Positions 47,641 through 59,646 of a stretch of 64,000 bases of DNA are shown piece after piece; the first letter of the stretch is position 1, and every line of letters starts with the position of its first letter. This DNA is from Mauremys mutica (taxonomy: Eukaryota; Chordata; Testudines; Geoemydidae): positions 273,278,045-273,342,044 of the forward strand of contig NC_059072.1 in assembly GCF_020497125.1 (NCBI RefSeq). The letters run 5' to 3'. The position numbers and the translations under genes were made by a program. The notes under the pieces were generated by a model that made no database searches, had not been told where the DNA came from, and saw nothing but the letters and a program-made list of their open reading frames with translations.

Positions 47641-47731
47641 ATGCATCTTTACCTGGTCCGGACCAATACCATGAGGCGGTATGACAACCACTCTTGAGGC
47701 GGTAAAAACCCCTCAGCACCGGTGCATTCTA

Positions 47732-47782
47732 ATGCATTTACCTATGCATTACCTTATGCATTTACCTATGCATTTACCTTGG
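47732..47782 (-). repeat. Tandem ATGCATTTACCT units in the proviral leader
   Basis: Four units of 13-15 bases built on ATGCATTTACCT or ATGCATTACCT, in the leader between primer site and interior. Each holds the palindrome ATGCAT. Confidence 0.85.
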
Positions 47783-48037
47783 CCAACTCAGCAGTTCCCA
47801 GTACTGCTATAAACTAACCTTATTGGGGCCTCTCCCCAATACCACTTTGCATTTGATCCTGCTGCACAGTCAATAAGTTCAGATGGCGTGAGCCCAACAG
47901 AGACAGACGTCCTCACGGACAGTCCTCCTCCGATACCCCAATAGAGATTTCAAAAGGTCTCATACCTCTCATGTGGCGCCATGGGGTTCGAAGGGGAATG
48001 ATCCGTAGTAGCTGTCTGTGGGTCCGTGGGCGTTGCC

Positions 48038-48055
48038 ATCCCGGACGAGCCCCCA
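48038..48055 (-). promoter_or_regulatory. Primer-binding site for tRNA-Pro
   Basis: On the element strand it reads TGGGGGCTCGTCCGGGAT, the 18-base site complementary to proline tRNA used by murine leukaemia-type viruses. It stands three bases (ATT) after the 5' LTR. It fixes the orientation of the provirus. Confidence 0.95.
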
Positions 48056-48058
48056 AAT

Positions 48059-48507
48059 TGTCGGAGAAAAACTTAGTTCTCGCTTTTTGTTTGGGTGCAG
48101 CAAAATCAAATACTTTATTATTTCTCCAGTAATTACAATGGAGGGAGAGAGTGCCATAGGACACAGGGTCACCCCAGTCCCGGACAGGTCTCTCAACTGG
48201 TAAACAATTACATCAAGCCTTTATACCTTTGTTACAGACAATTTCTAGCAATCATGGAGACAGTAAAAGAAAACATTTGCATTTGTTTATACATAAGGTT
48301 CTTTGCTATCTTATTTGTCTTACTACTAGAAAAAAGCAAGACTGCATATTGCAAGGTCGTAATAACTTTCACACAGTTCACTCTGTCTTACATTATCTTA
48401 CTTCTACAAATCTCACATCATTAGGATCACAGCTAACTCATGCTAACTTAACTAACATACATTTAAGATCTCTTCAAATCCTTATTAATTATTTATTGGC
48501 TTCCACA
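48059..48507 (-). mobile_element. 5' LTR of the provirus, 449 bp
   Basis: Same ends and signals as the 3' LTR. The differences seen by eye are six substitutions and no length change. It abuts the ATAA duplication at 48508-48511. Confidence 0.93.
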
Positions 48508-48750
48508 ATAAGAAGCAATGTGGTTAAACTGCAGCATGGGAGGTTTAAGTTGGACATTAGGAAAAAATGTCAGGGTGATTAAACACTGGAATAAGTTGCA
48601 AAGGGAGGTTGAGGAATCTCCATCATTGGAGATTTTTAAGAGCAGGTTAGATAAACACTTGTCGGGGATAGTTGAGGTAATACTTGAATGCTGGGGACTA
48701 GACAAGGTGACCTCTTGAGTTTCCTTCCAGTCCTAAGACTCTATGATTTT
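48508..48750 (+). pseudogene. CR1 3' end, right of the provirus
   Basis: It continues the CR1 of 40355-41118: AATGTGGTTAAACTGCAGCA, GTTGGACATTAGGAAAAA, then the 3' tail AAGACTCTATGATTTT. Confidence 0.88.
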
Positions 48751-48919
48751 TTGTCATGTAAGTTTCCAATCCTACAAGAGCATGTATGCTGGCTGAATCC
48801 TCCAATGAAGTCAAAGGGGCTCCATCTGGGTGCAGGGCTCTGTCAGCATGTATGTTAATACTAAATTAGGGCCTACAGTTTGATACACTACACTACATAT
48901 CCAGTGGTGAAGGGTTGTT

Positions 48920-49150
48920 CATCAATACAGAGTGAAGCTGAATGCAGTTAAGTTGAACAAGTGGAACTTTATCAACTTTTGCACTTCTTTGTCCATGTGG
49001 TCAAATTGCTTCCAGTCTAACACCACCCAATCCCTTGGTGACCGGTCAATAACAGTCCAGGGAACATGAGCCCTCTGACTCCAAGTTCTACTAATCATGA
49101 TGCATCTTTCTGATTTTACAAAAAATAAAAACAAGCAGTTGACACCCAGA
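48920..49150. repeat. Low-copy repeat related to 51470-51670
   Basis: Shares GAAGCTGAATGCAGTT, GGGAACATG..CC.TCTG and CTAATCATGAT-type wording, in order, with 51475-51650. The family is unknown. Confidence 0.45.
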
Positions 49151-49936
49151 CCACCATGTCATGTCCCTTCAGCCAGAAGCTGTTAGCACATAGCTGAGTT
49201 GGAATCTTGTCTTTACCACAGACTCCTCTTGTTACACAGTCTTTGAAGTAGTTTGGTCTCTTCAAGAGGTGGCCACACCAGGAGTAACTTATCTCTGGCT
49301 CCCTGTTACCTGTCTCTGAGTCTAGCAACCTATCTCTCTATGCAGTCTCCTCCCACCCTGTGCAGTTGGCCCCCAGAAGTTTCTCTGCATCTCTGTTCTG
49401 TGATGATATCTGTATCTCTATAGGCTCTCTGTGGGTGCTGTGTACTGTCTGAAGAACTGGGTCTAGTCCTGCCCAAAACTGAAGGCCCTGCCCCTTAATT
49501 AAGGGGATGGAAACACTAATTCCAGGCTTCCATTGATTAAGGTGGACAACAAAGGAAAAAAAAGAAATGGGAGTAAAGTCAAAGGCTAAAAATCAAGGAA
49601 CCAGAAGGGGTTACTGAGCAGAGGACCCCTGACATCTCACAATGCTCCTCAAAGGCTTCTAGGGTGTCAGTGGACACTGCCCAGAGGAACTCTGCCCGAG
49701 GCATGGTTGGATAAGGGACCATAGGCCCCCTAGTCACAGAGCACCACCTCAGGTAACTTCCTCCTCACGGTACAATGGATGGCCATCTTGGCCAGCGCCA
49801 ATAGGAGGTTGACAAGGAGCTCTCGTGACTTTGTGGGGTCATGGATGGGGTGTGCATAAATGAGGAGGTGCATCCAGAAACTCAGTAAGAGGTTCTGGAG
49901 GCACTGGAAGAGGGGCTGCAATCTGATGCACCTTAC

Positions 49937-50419
49937 CTAAATGTATGCCAGAGTCTCAAAGGCAAAAGGCCCAGGTGTGGGGAGTTTGTGAACCATACCA
50001 GGCACATGGCTGTGCTCTCTGGGTGCAGTCTGCTGGCACTGATGAGCCTTCAGTTCCTTTGGAACACTTGTCCATCTTGCCCAGTCGCCTTGTATGACTG
50101 CACAGCTCACAACTCCTTTGTTCCACTCCTTCTGATCTCTCTCTAATGCGAAGATCCTCACAAATGGATCTGTTTCCAGAGATGGTAGGTCCTTGGCTGA
50201 CCTGTTGCACTCTAGTGCCTGCTTTCTGTCATTGTTGGACATCTCTTGTTTGTGTGCCCATTCTTCTGGCTGCAACAGGTCACCGCTCACTGGGAACTGA
50301 GTTTTGGCCCTTTGTCCTATCAGAGTCTGCATTGGACTGTTTTGGTACCACTGTGAGAGGGCATTCCTGTGAGCCAAAAATGCAAATAAGGGATCTAACC
50401 ACAAGAAACAACCTGGCAT
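49937..50419 (-). pseudogene. Ty3/gypsy-like integrase C-terminal remnant
   Basis: A 160-residue frame has HRNALSQWYQNSPMQTLIGQ, followed by AKTQFPV and LLQPEEW, then AKDLPSLETDPFVRI and KEWNKGVVSCAV. This order (HRN...SP.Q.L..R..KT..P, then a DLP.L...VR block and KEW..G.V) is that of the end of integrase in vertebrate gypsy-type retrotransposons. No catalytic core is visible nearby and no LTR is identified, so this is an isolated fossil. A domesticated integrase gene is unlikely, since the frame is short and alone. Confidence 0.65.
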
Positions 50420-50654
50420 AACAGTCTCTTATCTCTTTTTGCAGCTAACTGCACCTTCACATTACTCTGTGTGTATGCTGGGGAGGTGAGTGTGGTGGAC
50501 AAATTCCATCTGTGACTAAAATCCTTGAATTTTTTTAGGCAAATTAGGGTCATTTGTTGATGAATACAATGTCCAAAATGCCATTCTCACAAAGTGAGCT
50601 TTCAGTTTGCCAATCATTAACTGGCAGGTAGGGCATCAACCTCCCAAAAATTGG

Positions 50655-51300
50655 AATAAAATATTCACCCCTTTTAGAGGACTATGTTAAAACTTGTACA
50701 AAGTATGCTTTGTGAGGTATCATTTGAAAAATCATGATTTGCTGATCATTATTGTCTTGGTAAAATACATGTGGCAAAATTGTATGTAAAGTTATACGAT
50801 TCCCTGTGTGATCTTACTGAGACATGTTCCAACATGTTCTGGTGGGCAGTCACAAACCAGTTTCCCAGAGACAAAGGGCTGTCTAATGCCTCATCCAGGT
50901 GCCAACAAGATCAAATAGACAGCCACCTGACTAAGTAGCCAGCAAGAAAGAAGATGTGGGCAAAAAAATCTACAAGACAGTACAAGACTCATATTTCTGG
51001 GGGAAAGTCTGGGAAAGTTTGCTGGTGATGCTCTTCAGTGCAATTCATGAGCAGCTGACTATTGCATTCATACAGTATAACTGTGAGTAACTTACATGCT
51101 GGAGGCTGTACATGAGCAGATCAGGAATGGTTAGTCTCATGACAAAGCTGTGCAAAAGGCACTTGAGGTTAGATAGCTGAGGGGACACAGCTCTGTCCAT
51201 CAGTCCAGATGGGACCCCAGGTAATGTCACAAATAATACTCCACTGTAATCAAATACTGCTTTTCCTTGAAGATAAATAAATCCTCTCCCCCATTTTCCC
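50655..51300. repeat. Probable LTR-type repeat, unassigned
   Basis: It contains GTATGCTTTGTGAGGTATCA followed by TTTGCTGATCATTATTGTC, wording I associate with a widespread sauropsid LTR-like repeat. No ends or target duplication were found. Confidence 0.3.
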
Positions 51301-51469
51301 ATGGTCAGATGGGCAGCTCATGTGGTAAAAGAGTCTCTTTCTGCTGGCTATCATCAGATGACTGGCAAGTGCCAGACACTTCTATCAAGGAACAGAGTTG
51401 TGCATTTATTCCCAGCCAGTAAACACATCTTGAGCCTGACTAACAAGGCTGTCACCATGTTTCATTAGC

Positions 51470-51670
51470 AAATAATGAAGCTGAATGCAGTTGACAAGTG
51501 CATGACTCTGTCCGTGGCTCTGTACACAAGGCTGATAGGCTAAGCCTATCTCTACCTGTTCCCTGTTCTCCTGTTGTCCTATCCATAAAAATCAATCCCG
51601 GGAACATGGACCTTCTGCCTCCTGTTCCACTGATCATGATTCAAAGTGCATATGATAAGCTGCATTTGTT
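51470..51670. repeat. Low-copy repeat related to 48920-49150
   Basis: See the entry at 48920. The two lie in the same orientation about 2.5 kb apart on either side of the gypsy remnant, so they might be diverged LTRs, but end motifs are lacking. Confidence 0.4.
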
Positions 51671-51789
51671 ATGCACCTTTGTTTGTCTCACCTTCACCTT
51701 TCATACTAATCCATTCCTTCTGGAACTAAGAATTCTAACATTGCAAACCTCTGAGCAGCTTCCAAAACACATTATTTAAAAGAAAAAAG

Positions 51790-54050
51790 AAAAAACAACC
51801 TGCCAGAGAAGAGTTTCTTTCTTCCATGAGCTCCCCCAGATGCACTATTTTCTGCACAAAATTATATACCATAGTTTAGAGGCCCAGGCCAGGCAATACT
51901 CTGTGGTGGGCTACAGTTAGATTTAAACTCCAGTATCTCACAATCTGTTATTCAATTAGAAAGTCAGTGAGTGAACTCCTTGAACTTCTGACATTGTTAT
52001 TGATGGAAAAGCAATTTCATATAATCTTTAGAGTCTTCCCTCTGAGGCCTCTGCATCAGACTCCTGGTACTAAGAGATCCTTAGCTATATAGGAGAAAGG
52101 ATATGTAAATTACTGCAAATAACATTTTGAAAAACTTTATAAAACATTTCTGAAGCAGTGTTTTCTCTAAAATATGTCACATATTTAGAAGTATGACCTG
52201 TTCTGAGGTTTCATTAGAACTCATCTGTGAGATCCTGTGCAACTGACATGTAGCTTCACCAGCTGGAAGTAATAATGCAGCTATTCCTAACTCAAGCTGA
52301 TAAAACCTTTTAGACCTCACTATACAATGCTATAATATACTTTTACTGTTCATTATAATGGCTTCCTCAACTAAAATGAACACATAAAACATAAAATGAA
52401 TACACACAGCAAGTCGATTAATTACTATATTTTACCACTCAGAAATAAAATGTAGTTAACATGGCTGTTCGTTTTCTTATTATCCCTGACTTTGACTCAT
52501 TCTTCTTTTCCTGACAAATAATATCATGCGACGAACAGACCTGCCAGTTCTGTCATTTTAAAATGTCAACTTTGTCATATGTAGTATGATTACTAGACTC
52601 AGACTACAAATAGTAAAACTTGAAAAGCAAATCACACATAAGTCAGACATTATGCGTGGCTCAGCAGTAGAACAAGAATGCCCAGTGTACTTGCTACGTG
52701 TCCGGAATGCAAAAGGCTTGAAACTAGCAAAGAGATGTAGGCTAAACAACAGGGAGTTATTACTCATGTTATGTTGAACTGAAGATTTTACATTTAGAGC
52801 AGAAATGGTGGAGCTACATGATAGATCGAGCAGGCCAGTGGCACGTGATTGATACAGACAGAGAGTATACACCACAGGAAAGATGAAAAAAATATAAGTG
52901 GCCCCGCGACTCTTCTTTACCTAGCTAGCTAAGTAGTAATTTGAAAGGCATGTGGAGTATTCTGCAGCTTAACTAGCTAGGAAGGTTATACATCTCAATT
53001 AGTATGAAGTTACCAGTGAGCCAACTTGTAGTGAAATGTTCACTTCACACATACACCTGGATAAATAAGGTATGTGTAAGAAAAATAATTAATATAAAAT
53101 GGAATCTTTAGTGAATTAATAGACTGTAGCCTTACCACTTCTGTTTCTGAGTGATGTTGTCTCAGTTTTTGCAAGCTAGACAGAGATGGGTCTGTTCCAT
53201 GTATGAAGATATCTAGCACAGAAAATCACCTTTCTTCTATGGCCCAGCTCAGGCCCTCCTATTGTCTGGTCCATTAATTGGAAAGTATTGTTATTTTTCT
53301 TAGTTGTTTGATCAGTCATTGTTATTTGTTATATTGCATTGTACTGTTTGGTATTATCTTGATGATTTCATATTGTGGAAGCTCCCACTGACATGGATGA
53401 TTGCTCTATACCGAAAAATCAAAATTAAAAAGTAAAATATAAATAACATGGCAAATAGAATTGCTGGTTCTGTAAATGGCAAATAAGAAGAAACATAAGT
53501 CTATTATTCAGAGTAAACAATGCCAGAGCAGCATGTTAGGGAATACTATGATGTTTAAGGTGCAATCTTTCTCATCAGATCTCATATTATGTTTTCATCA
53601 GAAATTACTTTTTCTACTTAAGTAGGTGAGAGTATTTTTTTATTTTGCTTACATTTGTAAAGTAGTATATAGAGTGTATTATTATTGAGCAAGATGCACT
53701 TGGGTGTCTTTACTTATCAACATCAATGTTTCTTCAGTTATATTTAGAATAATAGTATGTGGGCCAAATACACATGAAAGATGTTACCAATTTAATTACA
53801 ACATTAGTAAAATAAGATAGATGGAGTAAACCTACAGTGGCAATGGGATAGACTAGCTTCCACTCCTGCAACCATTGAGGCACAAATTTAAGTTGACTAA
53901 CATGAGTAGTCCCATTGATTTCACTTGGTAAAGTTAACTATATGGGTAAAGGTTTGCAATTTGAGGCCTAGATTACCTAACAGTACTTTTTCATTCCTAA
54001 CTTCTACAAGTCTCCGATAAAAAACATTTAAATCAGGTCTCGTGGAGAAA
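51790..54050. other. Unassigned AT-rich DNA, 2.3 kb
   Basis: No gene recognised. A palindromic fossil core CATGAGTAGTCCCATTGATTTC is at about 53900-53925. A 105-residue minus frame (52558-52875) and its 63-residue plus partner have no motif. Confidence 0.45.
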
Positions 54051-54056
54051 ATGGAA

Positions 54057-54142
54057 CAAATTCTGCTCTCAGTCACAGTGCTGTAAATCTGGAGTAATTA
54101 TTTAGTCCATTGTGATGCCCATGTAACTAAGAGTAGAATTTG
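54057..54142. repeat. 86-bp palindromic MITE fossil
   Basis: CAAATTCTGCTCTCAGTCAC at the left and TGTAACTAAGAGTAGAATTTG at the right are inverted repeats with a few mismatches. Confidence 0.6.
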
Positions 54143-54289
54143 ACCCATTTTTTAAATAACATTGAATAAGAAATAAGAGTCCTGAGTGTGATACTTACTG
54201 GGAGTACCCAAGGTTGTGAGGCACCTTGCTACCACCTGCCCTTAGTGTGAGAAAGTCTTGTCTGTGCATTCCAGGGGTCAATCCCCCAG

Positions 54290-54440
54290 CATCACCAGCC
54301 TCTGGCAATGCAAGTGTAACCCACACATCTCCTGGGTATGGTGTTCTGCCTCCTCTAGTGACACCGAGACCACTTAGAGATTAATGAGTTTTCTATAGCC
54401 TTAGCTAACAGGCATATGGCTTTTAGCTCATGCAGTGGAG
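54290..54440 (+). repeat. Interspersed repeat shared with 21085-21215
   Basis: GTGTAACCCACACATC, CTCTAGTGACACCGAGACC, CTTAGCTAACAGGCATATGG and AGCTCATGCAGTGGAGGC. It is found inverted at 21085. Confidence 0.5.
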
Positions 54441-55429
54441 GCAATCTTACCCACGAACGACCGGAGTTTGTTGGTGTTACACAAGCGATGCCTTCTGGCA
54501 TCCGAAGGCCCCACTCTCCCTTTCCAGGTTAACAATAGGCACATTTTAACCTCCTATGATCATAAAAGCATCCCAATGCAAGAGGGCAAGGGACTCACTG
54601 ATATGTGGAAGTGAGTTTCAGATGGTTTGGTCACTTCAGTGTACTGGACACTTTGAACTACTTGAAGAGCATTGTGCTCAGACTGTAAATAGGCAGTCAC
54701 TGTGAAGTATACAATGCTCAAGTTATATATAGACAAATCAATAGATAAACATCTCATTCCTGACCAAACAAACAAACAAACAAAACAAAACTGTTCATTA
54801 CCTTTTGGTGACCAGACCAAAGTCACAGATTTTAAGAATATAATTTGCAGAATATATACATAACTCCTTGCATATTATTTGTACATACATGTCATAATGG
54901 TTATAATGACCAGTGTGACACAGGCCTTCAGAGATGATCTTATATGGCATTCTTTGTTGAACTAGAATGTAGATATTAGATCCAAGTCATTCCAATAATC
55001 CTTATCCTCCCCTGTACCCTCTGCCAGTTGGCACCAAAGAGGTACCTGCGTTTTGCTGAGATTCTTGAACACCGTCAACCAACTGCACTGTTAAAATGCC
55101 ATAAGCATACAGTACCTAGATTGGTGAAGATGGGACTTTGAGGGAATGATAATAACTCTTTCTCATGGTGAAACAATAGTGCTAACACAAGTATAAACTT
55201 TCAATAAACATTTTTATTTTTAGTTGTATAACATTTTATGTTTTATGAGGAAATTGCAGACATTGAAGAACGGTGCTGATGTGTTCCTGGAGTGCTGATA
55301 ATGTTTTCTTTGTTTTATCAGGACGATAGTTCATCACATATTTTATTTTTTTCTGGAAGAATCTTTTGATATTCTGTGGGAATTTTGGGCTAGATCTCCA
55401 AAGGGTACATAGGCTCTGCACTATATTAC

Positions 55430-55860
55430 CTAACTTCTAGGCATCCTGCTGCCTAATAGAATCCACAGGCTGAGTTAGATACCTAGACTACCTCTATGTT
55501 TCATGAGAAGAGCTAGGCTAAGAATGGGATCCACAAAAGCTAGCAAGCTGAGTGGGGAGCCACCTAGGCTAGCCAGTAGGAAATGTTAAGGGAGACTTCT
55601 TCCATCTGGGATTCACAGCTGTGAACCCTCTCCTGGAGTTAGGTGCCTAAAGCAAGTCAGTCCTTTCTCACAGAAAAAGACGTATAAGGTGTCCCCACAA
55701 AACCCAGTGGTTAGCACCTTCACCCAGGCTGTGGAGGACCAGGATTTAGATTCCCATTGTGCTTGATGCAGTGTAGAGACTTGAACGCAGATCTTCCACC
55801 TCCAAGGTGAGTTCCCCTAACCACTGGGTTGTATAGTATTCTAGTATGAGTCCTTGCTAA
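55430..55860. repeat. Fold-back repeat with tRNA-like promoter words
   Basis: AACCCAGTGGTTAG (55701-55714) and CTAACCACTGGGTT (55817-55830) are exact inverted repeats. Each arm carries an A-box-like TGGTTAGCACC or TGGTTAGGGG and a B-box-like word (GGATTTAGATTCCC; reverse GCGTTCAAGTCTC). GAGTTAGGTGCCTAA occurs upstream. It could be two head-to-head tRNA-type SINEs or one MITE. Confidence 0.5.
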
Positions 55861-55877
55861 ACTGAGGCCTAAAGCTT

Positions 55878-56647
55878 TCATAGAATCATAGAATCATAGA
55901 ATCTCAGGGTTGGAAGGGACCTCAGGAGGTCATCTAGTCCAACCCCCTGCTCAAAGCAGGACCAAACCCAACTAAATCATCCCAGCCAGGGCTTTCTCAA
56001 GCCTGACCTTAAAAACTTCTAAGGAAGGAGATTCCACTACCTCCCTAGGTAACCCATTCCAGTTCTTCACCACCCTACTAGTGAAAAAGTTTTTCCTAAT
56101 GTCCAACCTAAACCTCCCCCTCTGCAACTTGAGACCATTACTCCTTGTTCTGTCATCTTCTACCACTGAGAACAGTCTAGATCCATCCTCTTTGGAACCC
56201 CCTTTCAGGTAGTTGAATGCAGCTATCAAATCCCCCCTCATTTTTCTCTTCTGCAGACTAAACAATCCCAGTTCCCTCAGCCTCTCCTCATAAGTCATGT
56301 GCTCCAGCCCCCTAATCATTTTTGTTGCCCTCCACTGGACTCTCTACAATTTATCCACATCCTTCTTGTAGTGTGGGGCCCAAAACTGGACACAGTACTC
56401 CAAATGAGGCCTCACCAGTGCTGAGTAGAGGGGAATGATCACATCCCTCGATCTGCTGGAAATGCCCCTACTTATACAACCCAAAATGCCATTAGCCTTC
56501 TTGGCAACAAGGGCACACTGTTGACTCATATTCAGCTTTTCGTCCACCGTAACCCCTAGGTCCTTTTCTGCAGAACTGCTGCCCAGCCATTCGGTCCCTA
56601 GTCTGTAACAGTGCATGGGATTCTTCCGTCCTAAGTGCAGGACTTTC
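55878..56647 (-). mobile_element. CR1 LINE, 5'-truncated copy
   Basis: Three copies of the tail word TCATAGAA begin it on the plus strand. Minus-strand frames at 55972-56319 ([40 protein letters not shown]) and 56344-56616 ([20 protein letters not shown]) give the end of ORF2. One stop or frameshift near 56340 separates them. The copy is cut at CTAAGTGCAGGAC, just before the reverse-transcriptase active site. Confidence 0.93.
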
Positions 56648-56649
56648 TA

Positions 56650-59214
56650 AGCATACATTTAAGAATTTATGCAATGATGGGCAGGGACTGAGTGCTTCTA
56701 AGCAGATTTAAATACAAAAATAAGAAAATCTTTGATGGGTTTTGAAAGTTGTGTATTTTTTAGGAGTAATCACATAGGGAAGTTTGGCATATTGGGCTGT
56801 GCCCGACACTTCGTATTTCCATTGCCTTGCACTGACAAGAAAGTAATTTACCTTGTTCACTCACTTCAGTTCTTTCTCTCTCTCATATCCTTATATATCT
56901 GTGTTTTTCTTTTTCTCTGCCACCCAAAGTCAGCAGAGCAAAATGCGAACAAAACAAAACTTGGTGAAACCCAAAGTAGTCATTTTGTGGGTTTAAAAAA
57001 AATAAATAAATAAAGCTGAGCATTGAAGATTTTCCTGGCACATTACGAGGATGGAGATTGATATTTGATTACCTATTTGTATTTTTCAATCTCATGATTT
57101 TTGAAAATCTCATGAATACAAAGATTTTGCTACACAATGTTATGAATTAAACATATAATATGAAAAATGACTCCTGCCTATCCAGTCCATAGATAAACTG
57201 ATATGTTATCAGATTGACCATATATCGGCCTCTTTGGCAACAAGGGGGAGGTGATAAAGTCCTCAGAAAACCTTATATAAAAGACCATGATTTGTGTGAA
57301 ATTAGCAGCATAATGGCTATTTTCAATAGTTTATAAAGTTCATTCAGACTGAAAATCTATGTGCAATAAGGAAACCAGTCTCCAAAATGGCAAGACCCAA
57401 ACAACAGGATTCCCAAAGTCATGATGTAATGGACTGGAGGTGATGGGGAAGGATCCCTACTGTTCCTGCTATAATGAGGAGTGGGTGGAATTAGGGACAC
57501 TAGGAGCCCTCAAAATACCCAGTTTACAGTGAGCCCTCCAGAACAGCAAGAAGTACTGTAAAAAAATGGAAAGATAGGGTCTGATTCTGACCTATAGTGT
57601 TTATGTGGGGTTTCCACTGAAGCCAGAGAGTTACCAGTGCATCAGTGGCCTGATTTGGACCTTATACGGTGCATATAAAGTTTGTAAAGTAGATAGAAGT
57701 TCATTGGAATGAACAAATACCATCCAATCATTTTGAACATATTTAATTCTGTATAATGCAAAACTGGAACTAAATCATGTGTAACTCGGTTGCTATGTGG
57801 AAGAAATGTCCACGTCATTTATGGTATCTTATAATTGTTTCTAAGCCAACAAATCAAAGAAAGAATGGTTTGGCATCTTTACAGGGAAATAGAACTTGAG
57901 TAAGGTTTAAGTCAGCCTTTAGTCAGATTTTATATGTATAATTAATTATTTTCTTTAACACTAATATCTTTTCCAGAAAGGGTATTCAACAAGATGTAGG
58001 TCTCACTTGTGTATCTTAGCTCACTTGAAAAGCTGTGTTTTAATCTCTGTATCACTTTACATGTCAGGAATGATATATGTAGTAATTTGCAAAGATGTAG
58101 ACCAAACACTGATGAGATGGCAGGTGTTAGATGCTCAGTAATTTTATAAGATGCTGCTTTACTTGTGATTAAATTCTAATTTTTAAATCCACCAGCATAT
58201 ATCACTGTGAGACCAATTACAGAGAAAATTACAAACAGGAGAAAGTTAGTTGGGATTGGGGAGAGCAGGAAAATCTTAAAGCTGTGAATAAAAATAAGAT
58301 ATTCATGCTCAGTAGTAATCACTTGGGTAACAAAAAAACAACAACAACAAAAAACCACAAACAAAAAAAGAAACAAAACAATAAAGTTCCATGAAATAAA
58401 CTTAGGAAAAGCTTTTGGTTATTTGGAAACCTACAGTAATTACCTAGAAAAAGCTGGATACCTGATTATAATAAAAGTTATTAGAGATTTGTAATTGTAA
58501 TAACATAACCTACTAAAGCAATTTCAGTTTAATATTTGAGTGCCACCTGCTATGCACACCCAAAAGCCATGAAGATTTCCATTACCTGAAATCATAATGC
58601 AACATAGTGATATAAGATGTGCACAGTAGGTCATGCTACTATTCTGTTTGCATGCCTTACATTCATAGGACATTTGTCAACATATTCTTCTGTTTTTTAC
58701 CAATTGCTCAAATATACAGCTATAAAATAGACACTGCTCTCATTTTCCTTTCAATCATTAACAGAACAACAACTAATAATAATCCAGAAGTAAAAAGCAT
58801 TTTTAAATTCTCCCACCAAGACTTCCTCATAGAATGTGAAATCAAATGGGCTTTGCAGTTTGCTCTAACAATCAATAAACAAGGGCTGCTTCAGACCCAG
58901 AGGGGAGCAAGTTGCAATGATGAGCAGCCCTTATATATAAATCTTTGCTGTTGCCCAATCTCTTTTATACAAGACTGTCCAGTTTGAGAGTCTCTGCTGA
59001 CCCCAACTCTAGCAGGATGGCGCAGGGACAGCGGCATTTTTTTTAGATTATTAGGTACCAAGTTATTTAGGACATCAAAACCAATAATTGGAATTCTATC
59101 TAGTACACTTGAGAGATCCAAAAGCACTGGTGTCACAAGACATACCCCAGTGACAAATGAACTGCTGAATTCCACACTAGCTTCAATTTCTGAATAGATT
59201 CAGAATGTAGCTCC
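56650..59214. other. Unassigned AT-rich DNA, 2.6 kb
   Basis: No gene seen. A GGGTCTGATTCTGACC-type fossil lies near 57575-57665. The 122-residue plus frame (58619-58987) has no motif and overlaps a minus frame. Confidence 0.45.
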
Positions 59215-59222
59215 ACATAGAA

Positions 59223-59554
59223 CAGGGATTAGCAACCTTTGGCATGTGGCCTGTCAGGGAAATCTGCTGGTGGGCCAGACAGTTCATTTACCTGCAGCAT
59301 CCGCAGGTTCAGCAAATTGCAGCTTCCACTGGCTGCGGTTTGCCGTTCCAGGCCAATGGCGGCTATGGGAAGTGGTGCAGGCAGAGGGATGTTCTGGCCG
59401 CTGCTTCCCACGGCCCCCGTTGGCCTGGAATGGTGAACCGTAGCCAGTCGGAGCTGTGATCAGCTAAACCTGCGGACGCGGCAGGTAAACAAACTGTCCC
59501 AGCCTGACAGCAGATTTCCTTGATGGGCCGCTTGCCAAAGGTTGCCAATCTCTG
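59223..59554. mobile_element. hAT fold-back MITE, 332 bp
   Basis: The ends are CAGGGATTAGCAACCTTTGG and GGTTGCCAATCTCTG. The flanks ACATAGAA / ATGTAGAA (59215-59222, 59555-59562) match at 6 of 8. Confidence 0.88.
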
Positions 59555-59646
59555 ATGTAGAATATACTCCAGTAATCCGATATGAAGATGAAAAGTGTGT
59601 GGATGAGAGTTAAAAAGTTCTTATCTGAAAAAGAGATGATCTGCTT

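Larger units (their letters stand above)
41119..48507 (-). mobile_element. Defective gammaretrovirus-like provirus, 7.4 kb
   Basis: It is bounded by the 4-bp duplication ATAA (41115-41118, 48508-48511), inside a CR1. In element order (high to low coordinates) it has a 5' LTR, a proline-tRNA primer site, a leader, a long segment with little recognisable coding, an integrase remnant, an env-like remnant, a polypurine tract and a 3' LTR. The tRNA-Pro primer site and 4-bp duplication fit the gammaretrovirus/ERV1 group. The two LTRs differ at about 6 of 449 positions, so it is far younger than its surroundings. There is no protease and no reverse transcriptase. All remaining genes carry stops or frameshifts. 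Confidence 0.9.

Noticed and set aside
47732..47782. CRISPR-like array
   Set aside because: The repeats are adjacent without unique spacers and sit in a retroviral leader of vertebrate DNA.
55695..55840. Genuine tRNA genes
   Set aside because: A- and B-box-like words are present, but no cloverleaf or anticodon arm can be drawn. They fit SINE or MITE DNA.
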